A stretch of 54,226 nucleotides of DNA from Mycobacterium aquaticum (GTDB lineage Bacteria > Actinomycetota > Actinomycetes > Mycobacteriales > Mycobacteriaceae), in NCBI RefSeq assembly GCF_002086485.1, contig NZ_MVHF01000055.1, forward strand, positions 1-54,226. Direction: 5' to 3'. A program made the translations under genes and the position numbers. A model generated the notes under the pieces. It saw only the letters and a program-made list of their open reading frames with translations, searched no databases and was not told the DNA's origin. The first letter of the stretch is position 1; every line of letters starts with the position of its first letter. Positions 40,953 through 48,485 of this stretch are shown here, one piece after another.

Positions 40953-41512
40953 TCTTGAGCCATCCCTTGATGCTGACCCGAGCCGAGGCATGCCGGGCAT
41001 GTGATCGAGTGATTGCCGACCTCGCGCGAGCCGAATTGGCCTGTCACACCGCGGCCCTGGCACGTCGGGCACGGCCGCACGTCTAGGAGCTCGCCCGTGG
41101 TTGGGTCGACGCCGGCGAGCCGCAGGATCTCGGCGTCGGTGCGCTGCGAGAGCCGGAACCATGACACGAGCGGCACGCACTCGATCGTCCACATGCCCAC
41201 GAGCTCGTCGCGGTGCGCGGCGACCGGCAGCCAGAGGAGCTCGGTGGTGCGATCGACCTTGATGATCACCTGGCCGACCTGGCGGGCGAGCGCCTCGACC
41301 GACAGCTTGCCGGCGTGCTGGTCGTTCTCGCCGATGAGCGCCAGGCCGTCGAGCGTCGACTCGCCACGCTGGCCGTTACCGCGGTGAGTGCGGAACGTTA
41401 CGGGCCGCCGGATCGCTTGGTGGGCAATGGTGTAGCCAACCTCCTCCCAAGCGAGCTGGGAGAGCACCCGCACGAGCACGAGGCGCAGATCATCGGGGGC
41501 TGTGTCACTCAT
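40949..41512 (-). CDS. hypothetical protein with C-terminal zinc fingers
   Basis: A 187-residue protein from ATG 41512 (MSDTAPDDLRLVLVRVLSQL). The C-terminus contains CPTCQGRGVTGQFG and CPACLGSGQ, a DnaJ-like pair of CxxCxGxG knuckles that together bind zinc. The N-terminal 130 residues are alpha/beta. DnaJ-type fingers suggest protein binding, but the partner is unknown. Confidence 0.75.
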   Translation of the reverse strand: MSDTAPDDLRLVLVRVLSQLAWEEVGYTIAHQAIRRPVTFRTHRGNGQRGESTLDGLALIGENDQHAGKLSVEALARQVGQVIIKVDRTTELLWLPVAAHRDELVGMWTIECVPLVSWFRLSQRTDAEILRLAGVDPTTGELLDVRPCPTCQGRGVTGQFGSREVGNHSITCPACLGSGQHQGMAQE

Positions 41513-41825
41513 CGGCCGAACCTGTCTCGGGGAACACGGGGTTTGCGGCGACAACCACGCCCTCGATGAAATCCCACTCGGGGCGCGCCTCGACGTCGCC
41601 GTTGTCGCCGAGACGCACTCGGCCGGCCCACACGCGGCCTCGGCCCGGCCAGTCGAACGTGGCCGATGTCCACCCGTTGCGCTCGGCGAGCACATCGAGG
41701 AGAGGCCGGCGACTCTCGGGCGGCTCGGTGCTGTTGCTCCACAGGAGCGTGAGAGTGGCGCTGTCCCAGAGGCGTAGGTGCCCCTGCGTGGTGGCCAGGG
41801 TGTCAGCGACAGGGGTGTCGGTCAT
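41505..41825 (-). CDS. hypothetical protein (106 aa)
   Basis: A compact beta-rich, Trp-containing protein (GHLRLWDSATLTLLWSN). No motif recognised. It overlaps the next gene by eight bases and starts after a 23-base gap with a purine-rich ribosome site (GAGAGGAAC). Confidence 0.7.
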   Translation of the reverse strand: MTDTPVADTLATTQGHLRLWDSATLTLLWSNSTEPPESRRPLLDVLAERNGWTSATFDWPGRGRVWAGRVRLGDNGDVEARPEWDFIEGVVVAANPVFPETGSADE

Positions 41826-41848
41826 CGTGGTTTGGTTCCTCTCGGGGG

Positions 41849-42034
41849 TTAGGTGGCGTCGACGGTGATCGTGATGGTTGTGCCGTCGCGCTGGTCGCTG
41901 TGAACCTTGATGTCCACGCGGCCGTTGCGCCAGGATTCGGGCACCTGGCCGAGGGCATCAACGAGTTCGTCGACCGTCGGCCGGCCGTAGAGCGTGATCG
42001 TGGTGCGTTTGGTGATCGTGACGTTGGCGCCCAT
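41849..42034 (-). CDS. small beta/alpha protein (61 aa)
   Basis: A 61-residue protein (MGANVTITKRTTITLYGRPT) with alternating beta strands and one helix; AGGAGAACAC precedes the ATG as a ribosome site. Similar short proteins occur widely in actinophage early regions. Function unknown. Confidence 0.7.
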   Translation of the reverse strand: MGANVTITKRTTITLYGRPTVDELVDALGQVPESWRNGRVDIKVHSDQRDGTTITITVDAT

Positions 42035-42084
42035 TGGTGTGTTCTCCTGTCTCGGTTTATAGGGTTTTCTGACCGTCTATAGGG

Positions 42085-42486
42085 CTATCGTTCATCGCGT
42101 TTTCGGCCTCGTTCGCGGGCGGTGAGGCCGCCCCATATGCCGTTGTAATCGCCGATGGCATCGGCGAATTCGAGACATTGGCCTGTGCCACCCGGTGGTA
42201 TTCCGAACTTGGTCTCGTCGAACTTGGCGCGGACCGGGCACATTCGGCACACGCTCTTGGCCTCGGCGACGATAATTCGGCGGCGACGCTCGGACTGTGA
42301 GCGTTTGATATCGGCGTCGGCCCGGGCCGCCGGCGGGTAGAAGATGTCGGGCCGCTCGTGGTTTCGGCACGCAGCTCGGCGCATCCAATCCTGGCCCAGA
42401 TCGCCGAGGATGAGTCGCACCAGCCGCGCTCGGGCACCGCCGGCGGTAGCCAAGGCGGGCGGGCGGGCGTGGTTGGTGTGGCCCAC
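42085..42486 (-). CDS. whiB: WhiB-family transcription factor
   Basis: A 133-residue Wbl protein from GTG 42486. Four conserved Cys (C40, C80, C83, C104) would bind a 4Fe-4S cluster, and DYNGIWGG carries the G-x-W turn. It ends in a basic patch (RERGRKRDER) for DNA contact. The spacing between the third and fourth Cys is 20 residues rather than the usual five, because of an insertion (FDETKFGIPPGGTG). Phage Wbl proteins can interfere with host sigma-factor-linked regulators. Confidence 0.9.
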   Translation of the reverse strand: MGHTNHARPPALATAGGARARLVRLILGDLGQDWMRRAACRNHERPDIFYPPAARADADIKRSQSERRRRIIVAEAKSVCRMCPVRAKFDETKFGIPPGGTGQCLEFADAIGDYNGIWGGLTARERGRKRDER

Positions 42487-42806
42487 TAGGTGAGTACCTC
42501 CTCGAATAGGTTGAGCTGAGCGCCGATCGGGGGACCGGCGGTGTGGCATTCGCAGGGGCAGTGCCACACGTGCGAGGGCCGGATCACCGCGACGCCGCGG
42601 CCCGGGATGACGAGCGCGTTGTCGAGGCCGTCGGCGGGGATCGGCTCGGTGCCGCGGTGTCCTCGTTTCGGTGGGATCGTGAGGTAGCACTCGGGTTGCC
42701 ACGAACCGCGTTCCATCGGCCCGCCGACCCGGTGCGCGCACTTGTCGTGCGAGCCGTTGGAGCACCAGCCGCTCGGCCCGTATTCGCATGCCGGGGGCCG
42801 CGTCAC
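42486..42806 (-). CDS. Cys-rich hypothetical protein (106 aa)
   Basis: Contains CEYGPSGWCSNGSHDKCAHR near the N-terminus and WHCPCECH near residue 83: seven Cys and several His, enough for two metal sites. The stop overlaps the WhiB start by one base. Function unknown. Confidence 0.75.
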   Translation of the reverse strand: MTRPPACEYGPSGWCSNGSHDKCAHRVGGPMERGSWQPECYLTIPPKRGHRGTEPIPADGLDNALVIPGRGVAVIRPSHVWHCPCECHTAGPPIGAQLNLFEEVLT

Positions 42807-42821
42807 GAGGGCGGTTCCGTG

Positions 42822-43637
42822 TCAGTCATCGAGACCTCGCACAGTCGGCCAGGTGACGAGTGCGACGTTTTCGACGTGGCGGCGGCGCACCTGCCAGGGC
42901 ACCGCCCACTTGGCCCCGAGGACGCCCATCTCGCACAGGCCGAGCGCGTCGGCCTGGTCGTGGTTGGCGATGAACCGCATTGGGTTGTTCATGATCTCGG
43001 TGGTGCGGGGAGTAGACCAGCGGGCCCGGGTCTCGTCGAGCACCAGGCGCTTGCCGCGGTCACTGGGGGGCGGTTTCACGCCACAGATGAACTTGCCGCG
43101 GTGGTCGGGGGTGACAGTCGCGACGGGGATCCGACGAGACCGCAGCGCGGCGTACACGGGCCACCAAAGGCCGGCGCGGTCGTAGTACCCGGGCATGTGC
43201 GCATGGCCGTACGACGGGCCCTCGATCACGCCGAGGCGGATATCAGCACCGACGCGGATCGCTGCGTCGATGTAGCCGACGACGGCCTTGAGTTGGCGCA
43301 CGAGCCGGTCGCACCGTTCGTCCCACGTGGCATCTTGCGAGCCGCTCTCGCCGACGTGGGTGAGCAGCGACGGGCAGAACGCTTCGCGCTGCGGATCGAG
43401 CGACGAGACGGCGATACCGGCCCGGGTGAGTGAGAGATCGAGGCCGAGCACCGAGGGCCGTGCCGCGTCGTGCACGGTGCGAATGTGGCTGCGGGCCCAC
43501 GCGGCGAGCTCTGCGCGGGTGCCGTCGCTCCACTCGCCGCACAGCTCGCACTTGGCCGAGCGGTCCTCGATGACCGTGATCCCGCCGGCCTCGGCGAGCG
43601 CCTGGGCGTCGGGTGCGATCGGGGCGACTGTCCTCAC
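42822..43637 (-). CDS. RuvC-like Holliday junction resolvase with N-terminal zinc finger
   Basis: A 271-residue protein from GTG 43637. Residues 30-56 form a CCHH finger (CELCGEW ... HIRTVH). The RNase H-like RuvC fold follows, with acidic residues D67 (LGLDLSLT), E139 (GVIEGPSYG), D227 and D230 (NHDQADALG). It would cut branched DNA from recombination or replication before packaging. It works naturally with the Bet/YqaJ pair. RuvC is normally without the finger, so the domain fusion is notable. Confidence 0.85.
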   Translation of the reverse strand: MRTVAPIAPDAQALAEAGGITVIEDRSAKCELCGEWSDGTRAELAAWARSHIRTVHDAARPSVLGLDLSLTRAGIAVSSLDPQREAFCPSLLTHVGESGSQDATWDERCDRLVRQLKAVVGYIDAAIRVGADIRLGVIEGPSYGHAHMPGYYDRAGLWWPVYAALRSRRIPVATVTPDHRGKFICGVKPPPSDRGKRLVLDETRARWSTPRTTEIMNNPMRFIANHDQADALGLCEMGVLGAKWAVPWQVRRRHVENVALVTWPTVRGLDD

Positions 43638-44008
43638 CGGCCGGCCTCGATGTCGGCCTTGAGCGCCTTGAGTTCCTCTGAGACGGCGAGTATCTCGGCG
43701 GCGGCCCGGGCCCTGTCGCGCTCGCCGATGTAGATCCGCTCGACGGCGTAGGCGACCAACGCGTAGGCCAGGTGCGTCGGGAGTGGATGGTGACCGGCTG
43801 GCTCGATTGACGCGGTCTCGGCGTTGACCCGCATCCCCATGTAGTCGAACACGAGCAGGCTTTGCGAGCACACGTTCGGCTCGCCCTCGTGGTCGAGCTC
43901 GGCGTGTTCTCGATAGGTGGCCATCGCCTTGTTGAGCAGGTCACGCAGCATCGCCTCTTGCTGGTCGACCGCGGAACGCATGGCCGGCGGCATCTCCATG
44001 TCAGGCAT
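43634..44008 (-). CDS. helical hypothetical protein (124 aa), paralogue of the next upstream gene
   Basis: Starts MPDMEMPPAMRSAVDQQEAM. The region VDQQEAMLRDLLNKAMATYREH aligns with ADQQQAATAENVRRAVDFYREH of the upstream gene product, and both continue with a Cys, a charged strand and a final helix (VERIYIGERDRARA). They look like diverged tandem duplicates. Function unknown. Confidence 0.73.
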   Translation of the reverse strand: MPDMEMPPAMRSAVDQQEAMLRDLLNKAMATYREHAELDHEGEPNVCSQSLLVFDYMGMRVNAETASIEPAGHHPLPTHLAYALVAYAVERIYIGERDRARAAAEILAVSEELKALKADIEAGR

Positions 44009-44279
44009 TGCGGGCGGCCCTTTCGTTTTCGAGTTCGACGATCCGATCGACGCAGCCGACGACGAGGTCGGCCAACTGGACCGGTTCGCCCTTCAAGTCG
44101 TGCAGCACAATGCGACCGAGACTTGCCCACGCACAGAGCTTGTCGCCGTCGTGCTCAGCGACGTGCTCGCGGTAGAAGTCGACCGCACGACGCACGTTTT
44201 CCGCCGTGGCCGCTTGCTGCTGGTCGGCCTTGGCGATGACCGCGGTCGAGGCGGGCTCAAAGTGCGGCATCTCGGGCAT
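44001..44279 (-). CDS. helical hypothetical protein (92 aa), paralogue of the next downstream gene
   Basis: Starts MPEMPHFEPASTAVIAKADQ; shares the M-P-acidic-M start, the DQQ...YREH helix and the final VDRIVELENERAAR helix with the 124-residue protein. Overlaps that gene by eight bases. Function unknown. Confidence 0.73.
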   Translation of the reverse strand: MPEMPHFEPASTAVIAKADQQQAATAENVRRAVDFYREHVAEHDGDKLCAWASLGRIVLHDLKGEPVQLADLVVGCVDRIVELENERAARNA

Positions 44280-44713
44280 TACCGGCCACCTCCGTTGATC
44301 GAGAACAGGTGAGCGCGCACCGCCGAGGCCGAGACCACACCGCGGTTGATCCGCCGCATCAGGTCGTCGACGCTGGCCATGTTGTGCGCGAGGCTCAGCG
44401 CGCCGAGGTGCGTGCTCATGGCTTGGAATCGCTCACCGCTCGGGGTGAGCACGGCCCACGGGTGCAGTGAGCGCACCGCGGGCGGTCGCAACACCACGCG
44501 CCACGGTGTCGGGCGACGCTCGAACCGCTGGCACTCGCACCGTGTGCACGGCGGCAGCACGAACGCGTCCTCGGGCACCGCGAGCTGCATCATGAGCTCA
44601 GGGGTTCGCGGAGGTTGGTGTGCGCGCTGCGAGTGCCGGCACGTGCACCGGATGAGTCGGTCGTCGAACACGTTGTCGTCGAGCAGATTCGGCGGCTTGC
44701 TCTCAGTTCTCAT
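44279..44713 (-). CDS. CxCRH zinc-module protein
   Basis: A 144-residue protein with CTCRHSQRAHQPP and PPCTRCECQRFERR, another version of the recurring Cys/His module. The C-terminal part (WRVVLRPPAVRSLHPWAVLT, then a helical end) is not recognised. ATG 44713 forms ATGA with the upstream stop. Confidence 0.74.
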   Translation of the reverse strand: MRTESKPPNLLDDNVFDDRLIRCTCRHSQRAHQPPRTPELMMQLAVPEDAFVLPPCTRCECQRFERRPTPWRVVLRPPAVRSLHPWAVLTPSGERFQAMSTHLGALSLAHNMASVDDLMRRINRGVVSASAVRAHLFSINGGGR

Positions 44714-44943
44714 AGTTCCTTGGGTCCTCTCTTCGCGTCGGTCTCTCGGATCGGGTGAGCCGGGAGGTTGACGAGCTCCTCGTGGGTGTCGTTGCCGTGC
44801 TCGTCGAGGCGGTGGCACGGCGTTCCGGGGGGTTGCTTGCAGTGGCGGCATGCGACGGTGAGGGCCATGCGGTGGCGCTGCACCATCTCGGAGTCGTTGC
44901 GCCAGTTCCTCGGCCGGTGCCGGTAGTCGCCGCGGGCCATCAC
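44710..44943 (-). CDS. small zinc-finger protein (77 aa)
   Basis: Contains CRHCKQPPGTPCHRLDEHGND then H and HPIRETDAKRG, the C-x2-C...C-H pattern of small phage zinc-finger proteins. The first Met overlaps the TGA at 44942-44940; a second Met one codon later is equally possible. Function unknown. Confidence 0.73.
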   Translation of the reverse strand: MMARGDYRHRPRNWRNDSEMVQRHRMALTVACRHCKQPPGTPCHRLDEHGNDTHEELVNLPAHPIRETDAKRGPKEL

Positions 44944-45425
44944 GCCACCACCCGCGGGTTTTTGCTGCTCGGGAACCCGAGCTGGGGGGAGACAGAGTTG
45001 CCCTTGCGGACAAGGGCAACGAGGCGTCGGTTTACCGTCGCAGTACGGTCAACGTCATTGCCGGTCACGGGTATTACTCGCTCACCGCAGGGCCGGGGTA
45101 CTCCGCCGGGTGCCTTTTCATTGGCGCGCTCGGGCCTGCCTTTACCGCGCGGCCCCGACGGATCGAGAAAGCAATCCCGCTCTGACCGGGGACGACCACG
45201 CTTTTGGGAGTTCCGCGTGTCCCCCGAGTGACCTAGAGTCGGGGGTAGCTCGGTTGCCCTGTGTCGCCGTGGAATGCGAGGGGTCGGGCTGTTGAGGGCC
45301 TCACCGTTGGCGCGGTGGGGCCTTCTCTCGTAGGTGTAGAGACCCGATGGGACAAGGTCGGGGGTTGCGCGCCGAGTGCCCTGAACGGAACGGCGTTGAC
45401 CTGCAACGACATTGCGGGTGATCAC
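44940..45425 (-). other. 480-base interval with several perfect hairpins; coding status doubtful
   Basis: An open frame from GTG 45425 (GTGA with the preceding stop) to 44942 (ATGA with the next start) spans the whole gap: 161 Arg/Pro-rich residues. Its third positions are only about 60% G/C and it uses AGA, ATA and CTA, unlike neighbours, so I do not call it a gene. The interval holds a perfect 10-base hairpin with 4-base loop at 44997-45020, CCCCCGA/TCGGGGG arms at 45221-45245 and a terminator-like hairpin at 45295-45324. It may carry a terminator, promoter or structured RNA. Confidence 0.5.
45295..45324. terminator. terminator-like hairpin in the early region
   Basis: Arms AGGGCCTCACCG and CGGTGGGGCCTT pair over 12 positions with two G-T pairs and a six-base loop, followed on the plus strand by CTCT. 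It could end the leftward transcript from the right end of the early region, with a new start downstream. Confidence 0.45.
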
Positions 45426-46006
45426 AGGTACACACCTCTCGCCGAGACCGTGCGGATCCGATTGACGCGCAGCCGGTAACCGCGGCGCTGAGTCACAGGC
45501 CGGCCCATGTCGCCGAGCGGCATGTCGACGCCGAGGGCGGCGATCCCCTCGGCGGTCATCAGCTGTCCGCACGCTTCGTACGCATCGCAGCCGCACCACG
45601 CGATGCAGAACTCGCCTTGACGGTGCAGGCCCCACGCGTGGCCACATGTGCAGTCGGCGAAGTACCGCCGATCCCACCGATCGTTGAGGTCGCTCTCAGT
45701 GAGCTGGCCGTGAGGGTCCGGGTAACCCTCGACACCTCGGAAACCGGGCGCAGCCTCGCATTTCGACCAGGTCGGATCGAACTCAGTCGGGCACCCGAGA
45801 TAGCCGAGGTCGTGGTTGATCGTCATCTCGTAGGCCGGCACGGTTTTGCCGCAGCGGCCGCACCAGGACTCGCGCGGCCCGAGCGGATGACCGTCGGGCC
45901 GGACCGCTCGACGTGCGTTGTACTCGGACCGCCGCCGCGATGCGGCTTCTCGGCTGTCGAGTGCGCCTGACAGCACGTCGAAAAGGTCCGGCTCGTCGGC
46001 ACTCAT
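45422..46006 (-). CDS. CxCGH zinc-module protein with additional zinc knuckles
   Basis: A 194-residue protein from ATG 46006 (MSADEPDLFDVLSGALDSRE). It has a first site SWCGRCGKTVP ... LGCPTEF ... SKCEA and then CTCGHAWGLHRQGEFC ... WCGCDAYEAC, the most compact example of the recurring Cys/His module. Likely two or three zinc ions. Function unknown. Confidence 0.76.
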   Translation of the reverse strand: MSADEPDLFDVLSGALDSREAASRRRSEYNARRAVRPDGHPLGPRESWCGRCGKTVPAYEMTINHDLGYLGCPTEFDPTWSKCEAAPGFRGVEGYPDPHGQLTESDLNDRWDRRYFADCTCGHAWGLHRQGEFCIAWCGCDAYEACGQLMTAEGIAALGVDMPLGDMGRPVTQRRGYRLRVNRIRTVSARGVYL

Positions 46007-46251
46007 CGCGGCCGCACCCTGTCCTTGATGCGCTCCCGCGTAGGAGGTACGGGCTCGTCGGGGTCGCGGCCGCCGTAGTAGCGCAAGTTCTCGCCTGGCG
46101 GGGCCATCTGCACGACCTCGGCCTCGACGTAGGTGTGACGGTCGATCTCGTCGAACCACACGTCGGTGACCTGGCGAAAGAACCCGTCAGGGCCCGGGCC
46201 CATCACCTGACCGACGTGAATCGTCGCTGTCTTGTCGCCCTTGAACCTCAC
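46003..46251 (-). CDS. hypothetical protein (82 aa)
   Basis: I chose GTG 46251 because it forms GTGA with the tiny upstream gene; an ATG nine bases further up is the alternative. The product (VRFKGDKTATIHVGQVMGPG) is beta-rich with a basic, Pro-containing C-terminus. Function unknown. Confidence 0.68.
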   Translation of the reverse strand: MRFKGDKTATIHVGQVMGPGPDGFFRQVTDVWFDEIDRHTYVEAEVVQMAPPGENLRYYGGRDPDEPVPPTRERIKDRVRPR

Positions 46252-46352
46252 GGCCGCCACCCCTGCGGTGGCGCCTCAACGGTCGGGCGCGCCGATGCGG
46301 ACTCCTCGCACGCGGTGACCATCGAGTAGTCGGTCCTCGGCGGGCAGCTCAC
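46248..46352 (-). CDS. tiny coupled protein (34 aa)
   Basis: GTG at 46352 overlaps the previous stop (GTGA) and the TGA overlaps the next GTG. The product (MSCPPRTDYSMVTACEESAS...) is short and polar with two Cys. Overlaps at both ends argue for translation, but the gene is too small to be sure. Confidence 0.5.
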   Translation of the reverse strand: MSCPPRTDYSMVTACEESASARPTVEAPPQGWRP

Positions 46353-46681
46353 GAGGCCACCTCGAGTGGTGTCAACGAGAGCTCAGTGCCGTGCACGCGC
46401 TCCTGGGCGGCCAGCCACGAAAGCACCGCTGTATCAGTCGCGTTGACCGTCGGCGGCTGCACCACCATCAGATCGGGGTGCTGCTTGAGCACCTCGGGAC
46501 GGCACCGCTCGATCGCCGCGGGTAGGTGGTCGGCGAGGGGAACGTCGCTGAGCATGAACCCGACCACGGCGAGGAGATCGCCGTAGGAGCAGAACATCTG
46601 GTCGGCCTCGGTGCTCGCACAGGCGAGCGTGAGGACCTGGCCGATAGTGAACGGACGACTGACGTCGGAGGCCTGTGTCAT
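46349..46681 (-). CDS. hypothetical protein (110 aa)
   Basis: A mixed alpha/beta protein (FTIGQVLTLACASTEADQMF) without recognised motif. Coupled to both neighbours by four-base overlaps. Function unknown. Confidence 0.72.
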   Translation of the reverse strand: MTQASDVSRPFTIGQVLTLACASTEADQMFCSYGDLLAVVGFMLSDVPLADHLPAAIERCRPEVLKQHPDLMVVQPPTVNATDTAVLSWLAAQERVHGTELSLTPLEVAS

Positions 46682-46899
46682 CGGACACCAGCCAGGGCGA
46701 TCTCACGCCGTACGCGGTACTCCTCAACGCTCACGCCGAGCAGCCGAGCTGCGAGCGCCTCGCGTTGGCGCGCTCGCGACGCGTTGATGGTCGCGAGCAC
46801 GGTGTCGAGCGCGACGTCGGGATCATTCGGCAGGCTCGCGAGGATCGCCATCGCCGCGGTGCGCTCCTCGTCGGTGAGCTGGATCGCCGCGCGCGTCAC
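46678..46899 (-). CDS. small helical protein (73 aa)
   Basis: GTG 46899 forms GTGA with the preceding stop. All-helical (LTDEERTAAMAILASLPNDP; EALAARLLGVSVEEYRVRRE), possibly an HTH-like three-helix fold with LLGVSVEEYRV as the recognition element. Function unknown. Confidence 0.68.
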   Translation of the reverse strand: MTRAAIQLTDEERTAAMAILASLPNDPDVALDTVLATINASRARQREALAARLLGVSVEEYRVRREIALAGVR

Positions 46900-47384
46900 T
46901 CGACGCGCCCCAACCGGTAGACCTGGCCGCCCTCGGCGAGGCATGGCCGTACGTCATCGATCGCCTCGGCCGGCAGAGTGTCGGCGGTGTCGTCGATCAG
47001 GATCGCGCTGACACCGGTATGCCCGCGGCCAGCGTCGGGGAGCATGCGCCGGCCGAGATGAATCGACCGTTCGAGGCCGAGCTCGGTCGCGAGGTGGCTG
47101 GCGCGGTATCTCGACTTGGCGATGACGATCACCTTGGGGTCGGTGATCGTCGGCACGGGATCGTGCAGCATCTCGCGCCGGATCACACGATCGGGCACGT
47201 CCTTGATGACCAGCTCGACCGCCTCGTCACCGCGCGGTGCGATGCGCCGGGCGATCTCCTCGGCGCGTGAGAGTCGGTCGTAGCCTTGGCTCGTCGAGCT
47301 GACGAACACCTTGCCGTTGCGGCCGTCGGCCATGTTGACGGTCCATTTCCGGTCGACGCCGGGCTTGATGATGATGCGGATCAC
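46896..47384 (-). CDS. hypothetical alpha/beta protein (162 aa)
   Basis: From GTG 47384 (VIRIIIKPGVDRKWTVNMAD). The N-terminal 45 residues look like a small DUF1508-like strand-turn unit. The rest alternates strands and helices (DPKVIVIAKSRYRASHLATE; VSAILIDDTADTLPAEAIDD), resembling the core of a Rossmann-like nucleotide-binding fold without a clear glycine loop. Function unknown. Confidence 0.7.
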   Translation of the reverse strand: MIRIIIKPGVDRKWTVNMADGRNGKVFVSSTSQGYDRLSRAEEIARRIAPRGDEAVELVIKDVPDRVIRREMLHDPVPTITDPKVIVIAKSRYRASHLATELGLERSIHLGRRMLPDAGRGHTGVSAILIDDTADTLPAEAIDDVRPCLAEGGQVYRLGRVE

Positions 47385-47755
47385 GGTGCGGTTTCCTCCT
47401 CGGTGGTGGGTTGTTCGATTGCTGCCCGGAGTTGGGCGGCGTGAGCGTTCCTGAGTGCCTCGACCGCTGACGGGCCGCGCGGTTCGGCTGGCTCGGCAGC
47501 GCGGGCGGCCTTGGCGGCGGCCTGCTGTTCGGCGATCGCGGTGAGCTTGGCGGCGAGATCCCGGTTCGCGCGCCATGCGGTGAACCCGTCACGCAGCACC
47601 CACCCGAGGGTGACGCCGGCGATGCACGCGACGGGCATGGCGAGCGGCCCGAAGTTGGCTGTGAGCCAGGTGATCCCGAGGAACGCGGCGACTGCGAGGG
47701 CGAGCTCGGCGGTGACGAGCTTGGCGGCCAGCGACATTGGTCCCGGCCGCTTCAT
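47381..47755 (-). CDS. two-TM membrane protein (124 aa)
   Basis: A short N-terminus, TM helices at about residues 11-29 (AAKLVTAELALAVAAFLGIT) and 36-54, then a basic and Ala-rich cytoplasmic helix. ATG 47755 overlaps the preceding stop. Early-expressed membrane proteins may shield the infected cell, but this is conjecture. Confidence 0.73.
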   Translation of the reverse strand: MKRPGPMSLAAKLVTAELALAVAAFLGITWLTANFGPLAMPVACIAGVTLGWVLRDGFTAWRANRDLAAKLTAIAEQQAAAKAARAAEPAEPRGPSAVEALRNAHAAQLRAAIEQPTTEEETAP

Positions 47756-48456
47756 GCTGCGGCCGATCGGTTGTGCGCGAACCGCGCTCGTGACCGTTTG
47801 ACGCGGGCTCGGCGCATCGCCCGGCGGGCCCGGTTCGCGTCGCGGTTGCGCAGGCGGCGACGCTCGATCTCGTCGGTCTGCACGGTGCCCTGGTAGATGG
47901 GCTTGTGCTGTAGGCCGGCCATGATGCCGCGGGCGAACTCGGTGTCGTATGGGTCGCCGTCGACGCGGGGAGGCCGGCGCCGGTGTGCTGCATGGGCCTC
48001 CGCGGACTCGCGGGCGATGGCCTCGCCGATCTGCTCGCGTTCCTCGAATGGTGTTGCCTCGGCGAGGTCCTGGGCGAGACCATCGTCGGCGGTGAGATCC
48101 TCGAACGCCTCGTCGAGCACGGGGTCGCCGACATACCAGTCGGGCGGGGTAGCGACGCCGCGATTGCCAGCGCAGCGGACGAGTTTCGTGGCGTGGTGCT
48201 GCCACTCATCGACCTCGCCCGACCACTCGATCGCCTGACCGCAGCCGGTCACCGCGCATGGGATGCCCTCGAACGCGCCGGCCTCGTAGAGGTAGACCGC
48301 GTCATTGAGGGTGAGGCCGTGCAGATGTGCGTGCACCTTGACCGCGCCGCGTGGTTGTTCGGCCTGGCGGTTGCGCTGGTATTCGGTCATGCGCGTCGGC
48401 TGTCGGTGGCCGAATCGCATTGCGCGCCGCTGACGGCGGCCCGGGTTACTGCCCAT
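47752..48456 (-). CDS. hypothetical DNA/RNA-associated protein (234 aa)
   Basis: Both ends are strongly basic (MGSNPGRRQRRAMRFGHR; RRLRNRDANRARRAMRRARV). A CAVTGCGQAIEW...H...C unit at about 65-95 may bind zinc, and the middle is acidic. No known family. A nucleic-acid role is suggested only by charge. Confidence 0.7.
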   Translation of the reverse strand: MGSNPGRRQRRAMRFGHRQPTRMTEYQRNRQAEQPRGAVKVHAHLHGLTLNDAVYLYEAGAFEGIPCAVTGCGQAIEWSGEVDEWQHHATKLVRCAGNRGVATPPDWYVGDPVLDEAFEDLTADDGLAQDLAEATPFEEREQIGEAIARESAEAHAAHRRRPPRVDGDPYDTEFARGIMAGLQHKPIYQGTVQTDEIERRRLRNRDANRARRAMRRARVKRSRARFAHNRSAAA

Positions 48457-48485
48457 GGTGTGCTCCTGTCGGGGTGGGGTGTGTG

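Noticed and set aside
44942..45425. A 161-residue gene filling the gap between 45422 and 44943
   Set aside because: GC3 of about 60% and rare codons do not match neighbours; the Arg/Pro-rich product has no recognisable feature. Kept only as a doubtful interval.
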